From the NCBI GenBank assembly GCA_021234155.1, contig JAJEKV010000658.1:59309-123308 (forward strand): a stretch of 64,000 nt of DNA, given 5' to 3'. Below are positions 59,701 through 64,000 of the stretch, piece by piece. The stretch is from Isoetes taiwanensis. Its lineage: Eukaryota; Streptophyta; Lycopodiopsida; Isoetales; Isoetaceae. The notes under the pieces are model-generated. The model was not told where the DNA came from and made no database searches. It saw only the letters and a program-made list of their open reading frames with translations. Positions within the stretch are counted from its first letter, which is position 1. Every line of letters starts with the position of its first letter. The position numbers were made by a program, and so were the translations under genes.

Positions 59701-60866
59701 TTGGAACCAATAAAGTGGATCATTTGAATTTCTATTACCGAGGGGAGAAGGTGGAAATAGTATCCTCATATAAATACTTAGGGATACATGTAGACAAAGG
59801 GCATAGATGGAACCTTGTCGTTGAGTATGTGGTGAACTGAGGCTTGAAAGCCCTATACAAAGCATGCAAAGTAAAAGTGGAAAAGCGGAGATATGGGATT
59901 TTGGCTTGAAACGACCTTATTTCGGGTGCTTTTGCGCATAGCCTGTTATATGGATGTGAAGTATGGGGTCCAGCCTATCGCCAGACTCTTGAAAGAACAT
60001 TGAGAAAGTGCAAAAAAATTCTTGAGAACGGAACTAGGCACTAAGGCTCGATCCATATGATATGTTGTTGGCTGAGTGTGGTATGATACCACTAGAGGTC
60101 GAGGCATTGTGCAAAACTCTTACATACCTTTGTAAGATATGTTTTGATATGATTTGAAGAGACCTTGCCACGACTAGCCTTGGAAGAGACAAGAAATAAG
60201 GGATGGTATATGATCTTGTGGAATGGATGAGGAAGTGGGGTTAGACATTCTACTCCTACAAGAGAATCGATCGAACATTAGAGGATGGGTGTGTGGCCAT
60301 CTCATTAGAAGGAATTGAGGGTCCCTTAAACTTAAAAAAGAGTTTTACGTAAAATACATAAACCCTACACCCAAGAAGCCAAACACCTTCAGAGAATCTA
60401 TCTCAAGCACCAGACACATGTGATAAGTGTGTGATGAGGCTTAGTTCTCATAGACTTGGGGTGGAAGTAGGACGTTGGAGTAACATCCCTCATGAATTGA
60501 GGTTTTGCATGTTATGCAATATGCAAGAAGTTGAGGATGAGTTACATGCCCTCATAAGATGCCCTTCATATGAGGGGATCCGACATAAATATAGCATACA
60601 TTCAAACTCATTACAGGAATTCTTTGAATTGCCTGGGCATCAAATTGGAAAGTATCTAAAGGAGTTGATGACCCATAGAGAACACCTGCTAAAACAACAA
60701 GGGCAATAATGATAGAACGGAGGAGAGTTGGGAGGAGTCTAATGCATTTATGTCAGAGGATGCATTAGAGGATATCTTTTACAATGTTGAGTGTACATAT
60801 TGATCGTCTCATAGACCTGGTGGTCTGCAGACGTAATAAATACAACATTTCATTTCATATCTCTCT
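56756..60866 (+). mobile_element. Nearly full-length LINE (APE, RT, Cys/His finger), decayed
   Basis: Order on the plus strand: ORF1-like KKIWINDDLTKKQLREHKEQ (about 57325-57385). Endonuclease: MCWNINSISQYKIEVVGDLF, DILFFLETC (57491-57600), DVLILGDFNG (about 57910-57940). Reverse transcriptase: RVIPLYKNG (about 59010), SLKGKRKPLYALFVDYAKAF (about 59231-59290), VKQGAPLSPV, LLLLYADDVVLS with YADD at 59576-59587. Then SYKYLGIHVDKG, LLYGCEVWG, and a C-terminal finger CMLCNMQEVEDELHALIRC (60509-60565). Stops and shifts are frequent, but the catalytic YADD and GDFN are kept. The 3' end is AATAAATACAACATTTCATTTCAT, without a poly(A) tail. Confidence 0.85.
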
Positions 60867-61239
60867 TAGGTTGGCCACATGATAAAATTTGTCTCTCGCT
60901 ATACTACAGAGACAATTTTTATACCAGATAGGCCGAGAGAAGATGGGAGATGAGCTTCGGGCCTTAACAGCCGTCAAGCCGAGCTCCCCGGCCGGATTTT
61001 TTCCCTCCTATTTGGCTCCACGATCCATCCCATATGGGATATTTTTCCTCAATCGATCTTCAAAATGACAGATATGGGATATTTCGAGCTCGCCTTCCCG
61101 GCCCCATTTCCATTCGAAATCTCTCAAAAATCCATCCTCACACCTTCGAAGGTGAAAATTCGGCTATAGCCTTCCAAGCATGGATCCGTAATTTTAGGTA
61201 TGATTGCAATGTTTTTGGGCTATTTTGCTAGGTTTAGCA
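60867..61239. other. Spacer between LINE and Harbinger remnant
   Basis: Contains a repeated GATATGGGATATTT word (61032-61085) and an inverted pair TTGTCTCTC/GAGACAATT (60898-60918). No gene is recognised with confidence; a short plus-strand frame at 61034-61231 could be the N-terminal remnant of the next feature. Confidence 0.4.
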
Positions 61240-62400
61240 TTGCAGAAGTTTTGCTTGGATCTCATTCAAGAGAACTAACCGGAAGATCCTATGGCAATAG
61301 TCGAGGAAGAAGAGTTCAAGAAGACAACACTAGTCTTCAATGTGTATGTTCAATATTGTTTTGGTTGCAACCTCTCGACTAAGAAGACCACGAGAAGATT
61401 TTGGGTTTGTCCGAAAGGCGCACCAACACACAATGGGATAACATTGACAATCATGCTTGGAATTGCCTTCCCTCATTTGAAGATGATATGTGGCACGCTC
61501 TCTATAGAATGAAGAGAAGGTCATTTGAAAATTGGTTGGACTGACAGCCATACCGATCAGGCCGGGTCGTAAAGTTAGGCTCTCAGAGATCCCTGTGAAA
61601 GCAAAGAGCTATGGTATTTTTACTTTCTTGCTCATGGAGAGATGCCATTGCATGTCGGGCCAAAGATTTTATGTTGGAAAGGCCACACCCGTAAATACAC
61701 CAAGAAAGTGACTTTAGTTTTAGCATCCAAGACTATGCTTTACAAAAGGTTTGTTGCCTTACCCTCGTCAAAGACTACTTGATATCATTAAGGAATTTGA
61801 AGATGCCACGTTCCGCCTAATATTTTTTGTGCCGTTGATGGTTCTCACATATTTCCGCATTGCAAAGCCATGGAGAAAAGACAAAGGGGATGATTATTAC
61901 GTTGGATAAAAAAAGACATTCCTCGCTCGCAAGGTGTAGTAACACACTCGAATATTTGTCAATGTATGTATAGTAGAACGTTCTCAGGCATGATTCCAAT
62001 CGGGCTTTAAGAAGAGCCTATTGTACAAGAGGCTAGCATCAAAGCAGATTTTGGTGAACCTATTGTTCAAAATGACGTGAAAAAGATTAACGTAAGAGGT
62101 GAATTACCGATGCGATGTAATAGCTTAGTATACCTCCAATGCTTTTGGGGATCTCGCTTATCCGGGCTGTAATATTTTGATTAAGGTTTTTCGTGATGGC
62201 ACCGTGCTTCTCGGCAAGTTCAATAAGAGGATTTGCAAGGGCGTGGTTTGTGTTGAGAATGGTTTTGTATAGTGAAAGAAAAAATTCAGAATTTTGAAAG
62301 CTCCCTTCATTCACGTTGGTAGGGTAACCAAGATTATTCATGTCCGCCGGTCTTGTGGAATTTCCAGATAATGGAAGACCCGATATGGAAATGCCGCCCT
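61240..62400 (+). pseudogene. PIF/Harbinger (DDE_4) transposase pseudogene
   Basis: In changing plus frames: an N-terminal part with LYRMKRRSFENWLD (about 61497-61542, the family's L-x-R-M-x-R-x-x-F-x-x-L). The first catalytic block is CAVDGSHIFPHC, Asp at 61837-61839. The second is AFGDLAYPGCNILIKVF, Asp at 62150-62152. FNKRICKGVVCVENGF follows with the acidic Glu at 62255-62257. These match V-D-G-T-H, G-D-x-x-Y and R-x-x-V-E of DDE_4. The first block is in a different frame from the other two, and a stop follows ENGFV, so the gene is dead. The catalytic residues themselves are intact. Confidence 0.7.
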
Positions 62401-64000
62401 TAGAACCGTAATTGCCGTGATGTTGCCTACTATGAGACAGAGGACATGAATAAGAAATTGAAGAAGGAAGGGATTTGATAAGACATGTAATTTTTCTAAT
62501 AGAGAAGGTAGAAACTAGTTTGATTCATTCCACACACCTCATTTGGTTTGAGGTGTTCCCATTAATTGAATGTATTCTCGCCATTTGTTGAGCGTAAATA
62601 TGTACATGAACTTTCATGGAATCATTGAATTGAAACATTTGAATTGAAACAATGTTTGATTTTGTGCACTTCACCTAGGTATAGCAAAAGTAAAACAATG
62701 TTTGTATCTTAATAGATTGTTTGGTGACTTTAAAGAATGTTTCATAGAGTTTAAAGGAGGTTTGCATCTAAAAATAATGTTTCCACGTTGAAATGTTGTT
62801 TGCATGTTTCCTTCTAGTGAATAAACATATACAAAGAAAAAACAAATACGCAGATAATGAATAAGACAATGAAAACAAGATAATAGACAAGTGTAGAAGA
62901 TGATGAGTCGCTTTTATTTCCAAAAACTCGTGTCCGTATACATGAACAAATGTCGGAAAATAGAGTAGCCACGTAAATGTTTTCAGGGTCCCCGAATGCT
63001 TCTAAACTACAACTAAACAATCTTAAACTCCATGAACCTCCTCCACTTAACCTCAGAATAATAGCATTTATGAAAAATGGGTTAGTGAAAATGTAGAATA
63101 TGCACAACTGAAGAATATCTCTGTGGAAATCAAAAAACTCGTATTCACATTTCAATGATTTATAAAATAAGACCATTTCTATCATGGTTCGAAGTCCAAA
63201 TAAGGCTCTATGGCGTTTCAAGATCATACAACATTTCAGAACTAAGAACTAAACCACAAACCAAAAAAGGCATCGAGGTAAAAAAAAAAAAAAAGGCCGA
63301 AGTTCATGAAGAGGTCGTTCTCGGTGACAAAAAAAAGGTTCTTCAAAGCAAGAGGGCTATTCTCGGGGCAGCTTCATGCAACCAAGGAACCGGGACTCCC
63401 AAAGGCACCATCTACCATGATGCTTGACGCACAAGCTCAACATGTGTTCTCTCGCTTAAAGGGGCTTTGTCACCATGCAATCAACTCCGCCCATTAAAAC
63501 CTCTTTCCATAGCCATGTAACCAAGAATAACTCTTTGTTGATAGAGGTATTGGAAATTTTGTTCAGGTAGCCCACAATTTTTGACTCCATCACATGTCAG
63601 CCGAAGCACTACTTACGCTACCGCCATATCGAAGAGCTCAAGACTAGTATATTGTAGGAAATGGCCGACCAAGACCTTGCGCTTTGCCATCTTCGAGCCC
63701 AAAACAATAAAGATTCTACGAGAAATCCAGACATGCATAATGGAATTTAAAGAGACATAGCATGAAACCTTTATGGTATTATAATTTCATACTAGTCAAG
63801 ATCAGAATATTATTTCTCTCTCATTTTAATTCCAATTGAGATCCCCAAACCACTTAGAAAGGTATGTTCAATCATACTCGAAACTTAAATGTAACATAGT
63901 CTTTTAATCCAACTTCCATAAACCTAAGAACATAAAAGTAAAACCAGAGAATAAAAAAATTGAAAATGACAAAGGCAGACAAAGGTCCATACCTCTAGAT
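62401..64000. other. No convincing gene
   Basis: 62500-62800 has repeated AATGTTT(G/C) words. A minus-strand frame at 62814-63227 (137 codons) ends in a hydrophobic stretch (LVYYLVFIVLFIICVFVFSL) that could be a membrane segment. It has no family match I know and lies in AT-rich DNA, where such stretches arise by chance. An A-run is at 63280-63294. The rest has no signal. Confidence 0.35.

Noticed and set aside
62814-63227. 137-codon frame with a hydrophobic tail as a membrane protein
   Set aside because: AT-rich DNA yields such Phe/Ile/Leu-rich frames by chance; no conserved motif or splice context.

Overview
The window is nuclear DNA of a land plant with a large, transposon-rich genome. 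The evidence is one spliced plant-specific gene of the PRAF family (PH, RCC1 repeats, plant-type FYVE finger, BRX) embedded in layered plant retrotransposons (Ty1/copia, several LINEs) and DNA transposons (pogo, CACTA, PIF/Harbinger, a Helitron-like end). The LINE and pogo types, AT-rich spacers and short introns would suit a fern or another non-flowering lineage, but that is an impression and cannot be settled from the sequence. Only the PRAF gene looks functional. Almost every other long reading frame is a decayed mobile-element protein or a tandem-repeat artefact.

Layout. 1-240: possible 3' exon of an unknown gene. 765-1330: decayed basic frame (minus). 1577-2528: copia RT/RNase H remnant (plus) with its polypurine tract and LTR start. 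2900-6899: nearly complete but broken copia element (minus). 9827-10441: truncated LINE next to a (GA)n tract. 11002-16161: PRAF gene, nine coding exons on the minus strand, with a candidate poly(A) signal at 10525-10530. 18600-20500: pogo-type transposase pseudogene interrupted by a TIR element (19855-20293). 21750-42666: an L1-type LINE split by a 15.8-kb CACTA element (25059-40879) and by a smaller LTR-like insertion. 42667-48070: degenerate copia element (minus) split by a young non-autonomous LTR element (43054-46044). 48060-48540: LINE fragment. 51058-51461: element with 93-bp inverted repeats. 51465-54009: about 443-bp tandem repeats carrying a retroposed insert. 54960-55541: SANT/Myb-like remnant. 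55850-60866: LINE copies ending at TC-rich tracts. 61240-62400: PIF/Harbinger transposase pseudogene.

The best-supported result is the nesting, which gives a relative order of insertion. The CACTA element has a 3-bp target duplication (CAC), and the LINE reverse-transcriptase frame reads through cleanly when the element is conceptually left out. The 3-kb LTR element has a 5-bp duplication (CCTTG) and two 356-bp LTRs that differ at only a few positions. The retroposon in the 443-bp array has the duplication GATTT. The CACTA element has no recognisable transposase and carries an unusual load of repeats: long subterminal arrays, a ~165-bp tandem array, a Helitron-like 3' end, a foldback of about 270-bp arms, and long arrays of a ~20-bp minisatellite. 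I found no CRISPR, operon or convincing RNA gene, and no clear sign of an undescribed defence or metabolic system. The unusual material is structural.
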